From contig NZ_JAAIYA010000002.1 of assembly GCF_010894405.1 (NCBI RefSeq), forward strand, positions 124,001 to 188,000: DNA of 64,000 nt, given 5' to 3'. The position numbers and the translations under genes were made by a program. Position 1 is the stretch's first letter. Every line of letters begins with the position of its first letter. This DNA comes from Pyxidicoccus caerfyrddinensis. GTDB lineage: Bacteria; Myxococcota; Myxococcia; Myxococcales; Myxococcaceae. Shown here piece by piece: positions 18,223-27,385 of the stretch. Below the pieces are notes generated by a model. That model did no database searches. It was not told the origin of the DNA and saw only the letters and a list, made by a program, of their open reading frames with translations.

Positions 18223-19059
18223 TCAGCGCAGCGACGCCGGCAGCGCGGACACGTCCAGCTTCGGCACGCCCACCTGCATCACCGCCTGCGCTCCGAACCA
18301 GTTCGCCAGCTCCGCGCACCGCGCGAGCGGCAACTCCCGCAGCAGGCCCAGCGCGAAGCCCGCGAGGAAGCAGTCTCCCGCCCCGGTGGGGTCCACCTCC
18401 TCGGCGGGGACGGCGGGCACGTCGATGCGCTCCTTCGCCGTGAGCACCGTGCAGCCCTCTGCGCCCCGGGTGATGACGAGGCACGTGCGCCTCCGCACCT
18501 GCTCCACGTCCAGCGCGCGGGCTTCTTCCTCACTGGCCTTCAGCACGTGGATGCGCTCCAGGAGCGCGGCGTACGGCGTCGCCTCGATGCGCTGGTTGAG
18601 CACGCGCCCCTCGCCATCCAGCGCGCGGAGGAGCCCCTGTGCATCGGCCACCACGTGCCGCGTCCGCTCGGAGACGCGGACCAGCGTCTCCGGAAGCAGC
18701 TCCCCCATGACGCCGCAGGCCAGCGCCACGCGCGCGTCCACGGTGATGTCCTCGGGGCGGATGGGCTCCGCGCGGGCGCTGACGCGCAGCACCCGCTCGC
18801 CCTGGCCCAGCTCCGCGGTGAACTGCGTGGTGCGCGTGCCCGGGACGATGCGCGGTGGATGCCGGACGTGGTCCGCGTACCGGAAGTCCTCGCCCGCGAC
18901 GGCGGCCACCGCGTAGTCCACGCCCATGGCCTCCAGCACCGAGGAGATGTACGCCGACGAGCCCCCGAGCGCGTGCGTCTCCCGGCCCGGACCGAGCCGC
19001 AGCAGGTCGTGGCAGTAGTTGCCCACGACGAGCACGTCACACGAAGCGCGAGGGCTCAT
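18223..19059 (-). CDS. PfkB-family sugar kinase, inositol-kinase-like
   Basis: 278 residues. The ribokinase fold is shown by the N-terminal VVGNYCHDLL, the LGGSSAYISSVL substrate lid region and the PfkB signature DPTGAGDCFLAGF with the catalytic Asp229. The opening GNYCHD followed by LGG recalls plant and archaeal myo-inositol 3-kinases, so an inositol or related polyol is a reasonable guess, not proven. It sits 44 bases from the glycosidase gene and 11 bases after the next gene upstream, all on the same strand; the three may be one transcript. Confidence 0.8.
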   Translation of the reverse strand: MSPRASCDVLVVGNYCHDLLRLGPGRETHALGGSSAYISSVLEAMGVDYAVAAVAGEDFRYADHVRHPPRIVPGTRTTQFTAELGQGERVLRVSARAEPIRPEDITVDARVALACGVMGELLPETLVRVSERTRHVVADAQGLLRALDGEGRVLNQRIEATPYAALLERIHVLKASEEEARALDVEQVRRRTCLVITRGAEGCTVLTAKERIDVPAVPAEEVDPTGAGDCFLAGFALGLLRELPLARCAELANWFGAQAVMQVGVPKLDVSALPASLR

Positions 19060-19070
19060 GCGGCCGGGTT

Positions 19071-19754
19071 CTACTCCTTGCGCGCGAAGTCCTTCGGCAC
19101 CGGCGTCCCGGCGGTCTTCTCGTCAATCCACGCGATGTTCAGCACCCACCACCGCTGGCCGTCGAAGACGAGCTGCAGGCTGTTGACGCCCTTGGACGTC
19201 ACCGGGCCGCCGGCGGCCTCGCGCGTCTCGTAGGCGCTGAGCACGTTGACCAGGTCGCCGTAGCCGGCCACCTCCCGATGCGTCTCCTTCTCGTAGAAGG
19301 CGTGCTTGTTGAAGAAGTCCACGCCCCACGTGGCGTAGTCATCCGGGGTGATGGGAGAGATGCCGGGGCCCGCGGCGCCGGGCTTCGGGCGCCGGACGGG
19401 AATCATCTTCGCGCCCGGATAGAACAGCGAGCGGAAGCGCTGCCAGTCGCGCGCCTGGCCCGCCGGGCCGCTGATGACGTCGTAGAGCGCGGCCGTGAGG
19501 CTCGCGATGGAGCGCACGTCCTCGGGCTTCGCGGCGGGCGCCTGCTGGAGCGCGGCCTGGGTGCGCTCGCCCGCGGTCTTCATCGAGTTGGGGCGCGTGG
19601 TGTCCGTCGCCGCGGGCGGCGGCTGCGCGGCGGGCGGCTTCGGCGGTGACTGCTGCGCGGACGGCGGCTGCGAGGGCTTCTGCGGCTGCTGCGCCGAGGC
19701 GACGGGGGCGACGAGCAGGACGGCGGCACAGGCTGCGATGAGCGGACGAAGCAT
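19071..19754 (-). CDS. Exported NTF2-like (SnoaL-fold) protein
   Basis: 227 residues with a signal peptide (LIAACAAVLLVAPVASA) and a 40-residue Gln/Pro/Ala linker. The C-terminal 150 residues match the NTF2-like cone fold: ALYDVISGPAGQARDWQRFRSLF, then VDFFNKHAFYEKETHREVAGYGD, then NSLQLVFDGQRWWVLNIAW. Proteins of this type with long linkers are common in proteobacteria and have no settled function. No catalytic residues can be named with confidence. The gene is divergent from the ABC ATPase gene. Confidence 0.75.
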   Translation of the reverse strand: MLRPLIAACAAVLLVAPVASAQQPQKPSQPPSAQQSPPKPPAAQPPPAATDTTRPNSMKTAGERTQAALQQAPAAKPEDVRSIASLTAALYDVISGPAGQARDWQRFRSLFYPGAKMIPVRRPKPGAAGPGISPITPDDYATWGVDFFNKHAFYEKETHREVAGYGDLVNVLSAYETREAAGGPVTSKGVNSLQLVFDGQRWWVLNIAWIDEKTAGTPVPKDFARKE

Positions 19755-19859
19755 GGCGTGTCTCCGCGACGGCGGGTGGGCTTGCGGCCGCGGAGGCTAT
19801 CCCGCCGCGCGCCGGTACGCTCGCGTCAGCGAACGCGGTAGGGTGCGCCGCGCTCCGTC

Positions 19860-20912
19860 ATGCCCTTCCTCTCGCTCGACGCCCTCACCCTGCGCACTCC
19901 CAGCGGCGCCTCTTCCGTGGATGGCCTCACGCTGGCGGTGGAGCCGGGCGAGGTGGTGGCGCTGCTCGGCCCGTCCGGCTGCGGCAAGACGGCGGCCCTG
20001 CGCCTCGTCGCCGGCTTCGACCGCCCCGACGCGGGCACCCTCACCCTGGATGGCCGCACCCTCGCGGGCCCGGGCACCTTCGTGCCGCCGGAGCAGCGCG
20101 GCGTGGGCATGGTGTTCCACGACGCCGCCCTCTTCCCGCACCTGTCCGTGCTCGACAACGTGGCCTTCGGCCTCACCGCGCTGCCGCGTCCCGAGGCCCA
20201 CGCGCGCGCTCGCGCCCTGCTGAAGCCGTTCGGCCTGGAGGGCTTCGAGGCGCGCATGCCGCACGCGCTCTCCGGCGGGCAGCAGCAGCGCGTGGCCCTG
20301 GCGCGCGCGCTCGCTCCGGGGCCTCGGGTGTTGCTCCTGGACGAGCCCTTCTCCCGTCTGGACATCGCCCTGCGCGCCTCCACGCGCGTGGAGGTGCGGC
20401 GGGCGCTGAAGTCGCTGGGCACCACGGTGTTGTTCGTCACGCAAGACCAGGGCGAGGCCATGGCCTTCGCGGACCGGCTCGCGGTGATGCGCGCCGGCAA
20501 GGTGGAGCAGGTGGGCACGCCCGAGGCCGTCTACTCCACGCCGCGCACCGCCTTCGTCGCGTACTTCCTGGGCGGCACCAACCTGCTGCCCGGCGTGGGC
20601 TTCGGCAACGGGGCGCGGACGATGCTCGGCATCCTCCCCGTGACGGGGCACGCGAAGGGCAACGTGCTGCTGTCGCTGCGGCCGGAGGCCCTGCGGCTGG
20701 TGCCGGACACGGACACCGTCGCGGTGGGCGGCGCCCTGCGCGCGGAAGTCCTCACGCGCGAGTTCCAGGGCCCCAGCGCCGAGTACACCGTGGCCTGCGG
20801 CGGCATGGAGCTCACCGTGCGCGGCGCGCCCGAGCTGCCGCTGCGCCCGGGCTCGCGGGCCCGCCTGGAAGTCGTGGGCCGCGCGGTGGTGCTGGAGGAC
20901 AGTCCGGACTGA
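19860..20912 (+). CDS. ABC transporter ATP-binding protein (PotA/FbpC-like), with altered Q- and H-loops
   Basis: 350 residues. Walker A is GPSGCGKT (37-44), the signature LSGGQQQR begins at 137, and Walker B is RVLLLDEP. The C-terminal 100 residues form a TOBE-like regulatory domain (VLLSLRPEALRLV), as in spermidine, ferric iron and sugar importers. Two conserved residues are exchanged: the Q-loop reads VFHDAALFPH (His87 in place of Gln) and the switch position reads FVTQDQGEA (Gln195 in place of His). No permease or binding-protein gene is adjacent, so it is an orphan ATPase in this window. The altered loops may mean changed ATP hydrolysis. Confidence 0.88.
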   Translation: MPFLSLDALTLRTPSGASSVDGLTLAVEPGEVVALLGPSGCGKTAALRLVAGFDRPDAGTLTLDGRTLAGPGTFVPPEQRGVGMVFHDAALFPHLSVLDNVAFGLTALPRPEAHARARALLKPFGLEGFEARMPHALSGGQQQRVALARALAPGPRVLLLDEPFSRLDIALRASTRVEVRRALKSLGTTVLFVTQDQGEAMAFADRLAVMRAGKVEQVGTPEAVYSTPRTAFVAYFLGGTNLLPGVGFGNGARTMLGILPVTGHAKGNVLLSLRPEALRLVPDTDTVAVGGALRAEVLTREFQGPSAEYTVACGGMELTVRGAPELPLRPGSRARLEVVGRAVVLEDSPD

Positions 20913-21001
20913 GGCCGGCTGCCCTTCAACCGGGCAACCGTCGTACGCTGGGGGCTGGCCGGGGCTGCAATCACCCGGGCCCCTCACGCGTAGAGGTGGG
21001 C

Positions 21002-21307
21002 ATGAACATCGCAGGCCTTCGTGGCATGAGTACCCGCTTCTTCAGCTACGTGCGCGACCCGCGGGTGTCGCTCTGGCGGAAGCTCGCTGGCGTGCTGGCG
21101 GTGGTCTACTTCGTGTCGCCCATCGACGCGCTCCCGGACTTCATCCCGGTGCTCGGCTGGCTGGACGACATCGGCGTGCTGTCCGTCGCGGCCTTCTTCG
21201 TGGTGCGCGAGGTGCAGCGCCACCAGCCGTGGAAGGACACGGACGGACTTCCGCTGGACGAGGAGGGGCGCTCGCGCCTGCCTCCCAGCGTCCGCAAGTC
21301 CGTGTAG
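21002..21307 (+). CDS. DUF1232 (YkvA-like) small membrane protein
   Basis: 101 residues. The family signature is clear: WRKLAGVLAVVYFVSPIDALPDFIPVLGWLDDIG, here shown as LAVVYFVSPIDALPDFIPV followed by LGWLDDIG. It has one or two short membrane-associated segments and a charged C-terminus. The ATG at 21002 has AGAGGTGG just before it. Function of the family is unknown. It ends four bases before the convergent serine protease gene. Confidence 0.88.
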   Translation: MNIAGLRGMSTRFFSYVRDPRVSLWRKLAGVLAVVYFVSPIDALPDFIPVLGWLDDIGVLSVAAFFVVREVQRHQPWKDTDGLPLDEEGRSRLPPSVRKSV

Positions 21308-21310
21308 CCC

Positions 21311-22165
21311 TCAGTTCCGGTACTCCTCGGCGGGGGCCTCGGGTGCCCGCGCCTTGCGCGCCCTGCGCACCTGGCGGGCCACGCGCCACTCGTGGCGCTT
21401 GGACCAGGCCCACGCCAGGGCGAGCAGCCCGAAGAACACCGCGGAGCCCACCACGCCCTTCAAGGGGAACTCCTTGAAGGGCTTCGGCACGGCGCCCGGC
21501 GCGAGGTCCGCCTTCAGCTTCGCCACCACGTCCACGGGGATGCCGAAGACGAGGTTGCTCGACATGCCCATGCCCCCTTGCAGCACGGCGATGACCTGGC
21601 CGTCCTCGGAGAGAATCGGCGAGCCGCTCGCGCCCGCCGCGCTGTACGCGGTGACTTGAATCATCGCGTGCTTCGCGGCCTCGGCGTACCGGTGCGCCTC
21701 TGGAAGGCCGTCCGGGCGCAGCGCGGAGACGATGCCCTCGGACACGCTGAAGGTGAGCCCGAGCGGGTTGCCCATCGTCAGCACCTTCATGCCCTCGCGC
21801 ACCTTCACGTTCACGCCGAGCGGCAGCGCGGGGTAGCCCGTGCCCTCCAGCTTCACCAGCGCGACGTCGCGCTCCGGGCTGCGCGCCAGGTAGCCGAGCA
21901 CCTTGCGCGTGCTGCCGTCGGGCAGCCGGGCCTGCATCTCCAGGGCCCCTTCCACGACGTGCTCGTTGGTGGCGACCAGCCCGTCCTCGGAGATGAAGAA
22001 CCCCGTCCCGAAGGACACCACCTGGCCGGAGGGCCCCAGCGCCTCCAGCTGGACGATGGAGGGCTTCACCCGCACCGCGAACGCGGACGTGTCCTCCGCG
22101 CGGGCCCGCGGGCTTGCGAGCAGGGCCAGGCACAGCAGTGGCAGCAGGCGGGAGAGTGGGGCCAT
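21311..22165 (-). CDS. Membrane-anchored trypsin-like serine protease (S1/HtrA-like, no PDZ)
   Basis: 284 residues. After a signal peptide (LLPLLCLALLASPRARA) comes a chymotrypsin-fold domain with the triad His69 (ATNEHVV), Asp100 (ERDVALVKLE) and Ser180 (AAGASGSP). Loops such as GTGFFISEDG and MGNPLGLTFSVSEGIVS follow the HtrA/DegP pattern, but there is no PDZ domain. A C-terminal membrane segment (VVGSAVFFGLLALAWAW) and a basic tail follow instead, so the catalytic domain should face the periplasm while tethered to the inner membrane. The start at 22165 is preferred because it gives a clean signal peptide; longer forms up to 22231 are possible. Confidence 0.85.
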   Translation of the reverse strand: MAPLSRLLPLLCLALLASPRARAEDTSAFAVRVKPSIVQLEALGPSGQVVSFGTGFFISEDGLVATNEHVVEGALEMQARLPDGSTRKVLGYLARSPERDVALVKLEGTGYPALPLGVNVKVREGMKVLTMGNPLGLTFSVSEGIVSALRPDGLPEAHRYAEAAKHAMIQVTAYSAAGASGSPILSEDGQVIAVLQGGMGMSSNLVFGIPVDVVAKLKADLAPGAVPKPFKEFPLKGVVGSAVFFGLLALAWAWSKRHEWRVARQVRRARKARAPEAPAEEYRN

Positions 22166-22323
22166 GGGGACTCTTCTATATCCTTCCATCAACCGAACGG
22201 ACGAGCCCCGGCCCTGTCGCAGCGTGCTCAACCCATACTCCGCGTTTCAGTTCATTCCAGTGCCTTGTCCCCATGCAGTGCCCATGGTTTGTGCGGGCCC
22301 TGGGGGGATTGCGGAGCAATGAC

Positions 22324-23151
22324 ATGGTCGCATCCCAGGGCAGGGTCGTACTCATCACCGGAGCCTCTTCTGGAATTGGCAGGGCCTGCGCGGAGCTGCT
22401 GAGCGAGCGCGGGCACACCGTCTACGGCACCAGCCGCCAGCCGCTGACGGAGGCACCGAAGGGTTGGCGCTGGCTGGAGCTGGACGTCACCCGCGACGAC
22501 TCCGTGCGGCGCGCGGTGGACGCGGTGCTGGCGGCGGAGGGGCGCATCGACGTGGTGGTGAACAACGCGGGCTATGCGCTGGCGGGCTCACTGGAGGACA
22601 CCTCCATCGAGGAGGCGAGGCAGCAGTTCGAGACCAACCTGCTGGGCGTGCTGCGCGTGTGCAAGGCGGTGCTGCCGTCCATGCGCGAGCGCCGCTCCGG
22701 CCTCTTCATCCACATCAGCTCGCTGGGCGGCGCGGTGGGGCTGCCCTTCCAGGGGCTCTACAGCGCCAGCAAGTTCGCGCTGGAGGGGCTGACGGAGAGT
22801 CTCCGCCAGGAGGTGGCCCCCTTCGGCATCCAGGCCACCCTGGTGCAGCCCGGTGACGTGCACACGCGAATCACGGAGAACCGCGTGCTCGCGAGCCAGT
22901 CCGGCCAGGGCTCCGCGTACCGCGCGCCCTTCGAGACCGCGCTGAAGACCATCGAAGCCGATGAGCGCGACGGCGTGCCCCCGGAGGACGTGGCGCGCAC
23001 GGTGCTGGAGCTGCTGGAGCACGGCCGCGTGCGCGTGCGCTACTCGGTGGGAAAGCTGGTGCAGCGCGCGGCGGTGATGGCGAAGTGGGTGTTGCCCTCG
23101 CGCGCCTTCGAGGCACTCGTCATGTCCCTCTACGGCCTGTCCCGGGACTGA
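22324..23151 (+). CDS. Short-chain dehydrogenase/reductase
   Basis: 275 residues, classical SDR. The cofactor motif is TGASSGIG (12-19), NNAG is at 80-83, the catalytic Tyr146 and Lys150 are in YSASK, and the catalytic Ser is in HISSLGG. The C-terminus has the hydrophobic pattern VMAKWVLPSRAFEALVMSLYG, which suggests membrane association or a lipid substrate. The ATG at 22324 has GGAGCAATGAC before it. The last 32 bases overlap the convergent gene at 23120-23479. Substrate unknown. Confidence 0.88.
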   Translation: MVASQGRVVLITGASSGIGRACAELLSERGHTVYGTSRQPLTEAPKGWRWLELDVTRDDSVRRAVDAVLAAEGRIDVVVNNAGYALAGSLEDTSIEEARQQFETNLLGVLRVCKAVLPSMRERRSGLFIHISSLGGAVGLPFQGLYSASKFALEGLTESLRQEVAPFGIQATLVQPGDVHTRITENRVLASQSGQGSAYRAPFETALKTIEADERDGVPPEDVARTVLELLEHGRVRVRYSVGKLVQRAAVMAKWVLPSRAFEALVMSLYGLSRD

Positions 23152-23479
23152 GCGCTGAGAACCACGCCGCATACGGCGTGCCCTCCACGCGGTGCCGGTT
23201 GAAGTCGGGTGCCCCGTCCGTCCACCACGGCGGCCCCCGCTCCCCGAGCGCCACCTTCGCGCGGTGCACGGTGTCCCGGGCCTTGCGCTCCGCCGCCGCG
23301 TCCTTCGCGCGGAGCGCGCGGCCCACGTCCCGCCGCGCTCGCATCAGCACCTCCACGAGGAGCTGGCGCTGCCTTGGCCCGAGCGCGGGGTTGGAGCACC
23401 GCCACAGCCGGCCGTCCACGACGAAGTAGCGCCCGTCCGGCGTGCCAGGCGGCGGGGAACGGGGCTCGCGTGCGGACAT
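23120..23479 (-). CDS. Conserved small protein of unknown function
   Basis: 119 residues. The opening TPDGRYFVVDGRLWRCSNP followed by LGPRQRQLLVEVLMRARRDV is a pattern I associate with a widespread uncharacterised proteobacterial family. The chain is highly basic, has no membrane segment and ends with WWTDGAPDFNRHRV and TPYAAWFSAL. Its 3' end overlaps the SDR gene by 32 bases on the opposite strand. It may be co-transcribed from the region upstream of 23499, but no partner is evident. Confidence 0.65.
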   Translation of the reverse strand: MSAREPRSPPPGTPDGRYFVVDGRLWRCSNPALGPRQRQLLVEVLMRARRDVGRALRAKDAAAERKARDTVHRAKVALGERGPPWWTDGAPDFNRHRVEGTPYAAWFSALSPGTGRRGT

Positions 23480-23498
23480 GGCCTGCGCCCGCGTGCGG

Positions 23499-24608
23499 TC
23501 AGAACCGGCCGAGCAGCGCCACGCCCGCGCCGTCGCGGCCGAGGAGCGCGGGCGTCAGCACCGCCTGGGGCGCGTCGCGCACGTCGAAGTCACGCGACAG
23601 ATAGGCCGCGAGCCCCAGCCCGCCCAGGACGCCTGCGGCGCTGCCCACCAGGATGGAGTCTTCCGCGTCGTCGCCCGCGGCGACGAAGGTGGCCGTCGCC
23701 CCCAGCAGCCCGCCGAGGATGCCGCCCGCGTCGATGATGAGCATGCGGCCGCGCGACACCGGTACCTGGGTGGACACCACCGCGAACGAGGCGATGCCCA
23801 CGGCGGTGGCGCCCAGCTCCACGGCGAAGAACTTCTGCGAGTCGTCGCTGTCGGACGTGGCGAGCAGCAGCGCCATCACCACGCCCGCCCACAGGCCGCC
23901 CGAGTTGGCCATGGACACCTGGCCCGAGGTGGGGCGCACGGTGGTGGCCAGGAGGATGCCCAAGCCGGTGAAGCTCGCGCCGCCGAGCATGGCCGCCGCG
24001 AGCGCGTCATCACCATGCAGGTCCAGCGCGGCCAGCGAGGAGACGCCGAACCAGAAGCCCCAGATGGTGCCGGAGTTGATGACCGCCGCCTGGCCGGATG
24101 TCACTCCGTCCTCCCGGGCGAGCAGCAGCGTGGCGGCGGCGCCCGCGCCCGCGCCCACCAGCGACGCGGCCGCGTAGCCCTGGTTGCCGCACTCGGCGAT
24201 GGCGCACAGGAGGATGCCCTGTGCCGCGCCGTGCAGCGTCTGCACCACCGTCATCGCCGCGAGCCCGCCGTCCGAGCGGCCCTCGGGACCCAGCTCGCTC
24301 ACCGCCGCCTGCGCCAGCCGGCCGCCCGGGGCGAGCCGCGCCCGCGCGAGCCGCACCAGCTCGGTGGCGTACGGGTGCTGGGGACAGGCGGCCAGCGCGC
24401 GCTGGAAGGCCTCCAGCGCCTCTTCGTCCCTGCCACCCACCAGCGCATCGAAGCCCGCCGTGTAGTCGGCCTCGGCCGTGGAGGGGCACGCCTCGGGCGT
24501 GGGGACCAGGGGCGGCGCGGTGACGGTGGCGGCGTCCCGGGGCGCATCCGCGGGGGGCGTGGCCTGGGCGGCGGAGAGGGCGACGAGGAGGAGCGTGGTG
24601 AGCGTCAT
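23499..24608 (-). CDS. Exported or membrane protein with Ala/Gly-rich helices and one TPR-like repeat
   Basis: 369 residues. A signal peptide (MTLTTLLLVALSAAQA) precedes a TPR-like unit (YTAGFDALVGGRDEEALEAFQRALAACPQH). The remaining 250 residues are a chain of hydrophobic glycine-rich helices (for example AAASLVGAGAGAAATLLLA, GIWGF-type turns, AMLGGASFTGLGILLATTV, LIIDAGGILGGLLGATATFV). They may be a beta-barrel-free membrane bundle, but the pattern is unusual. I do not recognise the family; similar chains occur in myxobacterial genomes next to unrelated genes. It stands alone. Confidence 0.6.
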   Translation of the reverse strand: MTLTTLLLVALSAAQATPPADAPRDAATVTAPPLVPTPEACPSTAEADYTAGFDALVGGRDEEALEAFQRALAACPQHPYATELVRLARARLAPGGRLAQAAVSELGPEGRSDGGLAAMTVVQTLHGAAQGILLCAIAECGNQGYAAASLVGAGAGAAATLLLAREDGVTSGQAAVINSGTIWGFWFGVSSLAALDLHGDDALAAAMLGGASFTGLGILLATTVRPTSGQVSMANSGGLWAGVVMALLLATSDSDDSQKFFAVELGATAVGIASFAVVSTQVPVSRGRMLIIDAGGILGGLLGATATFVAAGDDAEDSILVGSAAGVLGGLGLAAYLSRDFDVRDAPQAVLTPALLGRDGAGVALLGRF

Positions 24609-24724
24609 CTTGCGCGCACTCTACGCGAGGACTCCGGCCCCCTCGCGCAACTCCGTGCGAAGGGGCCGGGCTCGTGGATACGGGGTGTCAGGTGACCTCG
24701 GGGAGGCCACCTGCCCCGCGTGCT

Positions 24725-27385
24725 TCAGCGCGCGGCGAGCGCGTCCACATGCTGCCGCAGGGCGACCTCGTTGCCCATGCGACCGTTGAGGCCGGCCAGC
24801 GGCTTCGCGGCCTGCTCGATGCGGCCGCGGGTGCGCGGGCCCGCCGCCACCAGCCAGGCCACGCCCAGCGCCAGCTCCGCCACCTGCGGCTCGCCGGTGA
24901 GGCCGGCGGCGAGCGACAGCAGCGCCTCCACCGCCTTCTTCACCTGCGCGCCGTGCAGCGGGTGGCTGCTGGTGATGCCCTCGCGCAGGAGCTCCAGCAG
25001 CGCCAGCGCCGTGGCGCGCGCCTGGCGCACTGGCTCCGGGCCCGTCCCGCCGCCGTCCCACAGGCCGTTGGCGAGCTGCCGCCCCAGCAGCGCCTCCACG
25101 CCCGAGCCGCCTTCATCGCGGGAGAGGGCCGCGGGCGCCTCCGCCGCGTGGAGGCCCTCGAACGACATGGCGCCGGGCTCCGACAGGTCGTCCTCGTCCA
25201 TGCTGTAGGCCGCATCCATCAGGGGCTCCGGCGGTGCCGCGGACTCCTGCAGGGAGATGCCCCGCTCCGCCTCGTCGTCGCCGCCGAAGAGGCCGGAGAA
25301 GAAGCCGCCCTTCTTCTTCGCGGGGGCGGACTTGCTCATGTCCTTCATCTCCTTCATGGGCGCGACGGAGGCCGCCGCCCTCGCGACTCTGGCGGGGGAG
25401 GGCGCCGGGGCCATGGCGGGCGGAGGCGCGAAGGCAGCCCCGGCCGAAGCGGGCGCGGGCACCGGCCTGCCCTGGGGCCTGCTGCCCCCGAGCGGCGGCG
25501 CACCCGGTCCGCCCCGGCTGCGCAGCTTCCCCGCATGCGTCGGGGCGCCGTCCGCGGACTCCTCCTGCTTCGCCGTGCCGAACATGTCCCAGCCGGCCGG
25601 CGCATTCACCGGGACGACGCGCGTCTCCGGCTGGCCCGACGCCCGGCGCTCCGCCGTGCGCTCCTCCACCACGACGAAGGACGTGTAGCGGGTGACAATC
25701 TGGTGCGCGACGGCCAGGTCGACGATGCGCTTCTTCATGGACTCGGCGCGGCGGCCGGTGAGTCCCGCCGCCTCCCAGCCGCGGATGCGCTCCGCCGCCC
25801 ACAACTTCTCCACCGCCGGCCGGTCCGACAGCGCGGGGAAGTCCACGCGCACGGTGAGCGCGAAGGGCTCACGGCCCGAGCGCCCGCGCAGCGTCACCTT
25901 GCCGGTGCCCGGCGTGGGGTAGCGGCCGAAGAGCGTCCAGGGCACGCCGTCCACCATGGGCGGCAGCTCGGACGGAGACAGCTCCGTGCCCTCCACACCG
26001 TCGAAGCTCACCTGCAGCTCGGTGACGCGCGGCGCGAGCGCGCGGGAGAACTGCGCCACCACCTTGTCGTCGATGCGCTCGCCCGGGTGGATGAACTCCA
26101 CCGCGCCGCCCGTCTGCTTCGCCAGGTCCCGCAGGAGCGCGTCGCTCACGTTGGTGCCGATGCCGAACGAGTACAGACGCGCCGTCTTCCGCTCGGCCAG
26201 CACGGCCTTGAGGATTTCGTCCTCGTTGCCCACCTGCCCGTCCGTCAGCAGCACCACCACGCCGTCCGGCGCGGTCCGCACCGCGGCCTGCATGGGCTGG
26301 AGCAACTCCGTGCCGCCGTCGGCCTGGAGTGCAGCCACCCACCGGTCCGCCTGCTCCAGCGTGCGCTGGGTGAAGGGCACCGGCTGCGGCTGGAAGCTGC
26401 GGAAGTTGCTCTCGAAGGCGATGACGTTGAAGCGGTCGCCCTCGCGCAGGTGGCGCAGGCACAGCCGCAGCGCGGCCTGGGCCTGGGGAAGCGACTCACC
26501 GGCCATGGAGCCGGAGACGTCCACCACGAAGACCACCTCCTGCTTCGGCGGCGCGGACGCCATGGCCAGGAGGTCCGGAATCACCGTGAGCGCGAAGGTG
26601 CCCGCCTCCGCGCCGTCCTTGCGGTGCGTGACGAGCGGGGTGAACACCGCGCTCGAGTCCGGGCTGCGCAGGCTCAGGACCAAATCCCGGTCCAGCGACA
26701 CCTCGCCCCGCGAGAAGCCCACGCGCATCCGCGTGCCGCTCTCACGGTTGACGGTGATGGGGTGCGACGGGCTCTCCACCACCACCTCGCGGCCCAGGTC
26801 CACCAGCAGGTCCATCCGCAGGCCGTAGTGCACCTCGCCGATGGGAGGCGTAATCCGGTCCGCGTCCGGAACGCGGCTCGTCGGGTCCATGCCGCCGTGG
26901 CCGGTGCGGTCCCCGGAAGGGTTGCCGGGGATGTAGCGGGGGGCCACCAGCGTGGGCAGCATCCAGCGCACGGAGCCCTCCTCGGCGGTGACGGCCTGGA
27001 GGAACTCCACCTCCACCACCGTCTCCTCGCCGGGGAGGAGGTTGCCCACCTGCGCGGTGAAGACGTTGGGGCGCTCCTGGTCCAGGAGGGCGGCGCCATG
27101 GCCGGCGGTGACGGCGTCGTCGTAGGTGCGGAAGGCCTCCTCGCGCTCCTTCACTACGCCCTCCACGCGGCGGCCGGCGCACGTCATGGAGAAGGCGGAG
27201 AGGGTGCCGTCGGAAGGCAGCGGGAAGGTGTAGATGGCCTCGACCGGGCGCTTCTCTTCGTTGCGGTAGCGCTGGCGCACGCGCACCCGCGCATGGCCTC
27301 CCAGCAGCTCACCCGTTACTTCGACGCCCTGGAGGGGGACCTGCGCGCCCTCGCTCGTGTACAGCCCGGCCTGCTCCGTCTTCAT
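24725..27385 (-). CDS. VIT and von Willebrand factor A domain protein
   Basis: 886 residues. The N-terminal VIT domain (about 1-130) shows VTGELLGGHARVRVRQRYRN and VEAIYTFPLP. The VWA domain (about 283-460) has an intact metal site DVSGS (Asp289, Ser291, Ser293) and LLTDGQVGNEDE. After about residue 560 there is a long low-complexity Gly/Ala/Pro stretch, a KKGGFFSGLFGG segment and a C-terminal helical domain (LLGRQLANGLWDGG) like those in inter-alpha-trypsin-inhibitor-type bacterial proteins. There is no signal peptide, so a cytoplasmic scaffold is likely. Start and MerR stop overlap as ATGA, so expression is coupled to the regulator. Confidence 0.88.
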   Translation of the reverse strand: MKTEQAGLYTSEGAQVPLQGVEVTGELLGGHARVRVRQRYRNEEKRPVEAIYTFPLPSDGTLSAFSMTCAGRRVEGVVKEREEAFRTYDDAVTAGHGAALLDQERPNVFTAQVGNLLPGEETVVEVEFLQAVTAEEGSVRWMLPTLVAPRYIPGNPSGDRTGHGGMDPTSRVPDADRITPPIGEVHYGLRMDLLVDLGREVVVESPSHPITVNRESGTRMRVGFSRGEVSLDRDLVLSLRSPDSSAVFTPLVTHRKDGAEAGTFALTVIPDLLAMASAPPKQEVVFVVDVSGSMAGESLPQAQAALRLCLRHLREGDRFNVIAFESNFRSFQPQPVPFTQRTLEQADRWVAALQADGGTELLQPMQAAVRTAPDGVVVLLTDGQVGNEDEILKAVLAERKTARLYSFGIGTNVSDALLRDLAKQTGGAVEFIHPGERIDDKVVAQFSRALAPRVTELQVSFDGVEGTELSPSELPPMVDGVPWTLFGRYPTPGTGKVTLRGRSGREPFALTVRVDFPALSDRPAVEKLWAAERIRGWEAAGLTGRRAESMKKRIVDLAVAHQIVTRYTSFVVVEERTAERRASGQPETRVVPVNAPAGWDMFGTAKQEESADGAPTHAGKLRSRGGPGAPPLGGSRPQGRPVPAPASAGAAFAPPPAMAPAPSPARVARAAASVAPMKEMKDMSKSAPAKKKGGFFSGLFGGDDEAERGISLQESAAPPEPLMDAAYSMDEDDLSEPGAMSFEGLHAAEAPAALSRDEGGSGVEALLGRQLANGLWDGGGTGPEPVRQARATALALLELLREGITSSHPLHGAQVKKAVEALLSLAAGLTGEPQVAELALGVAWLVAAGPRTRGRIEQAAKPLAGLNGRMGNEVALRQHVDALAAR

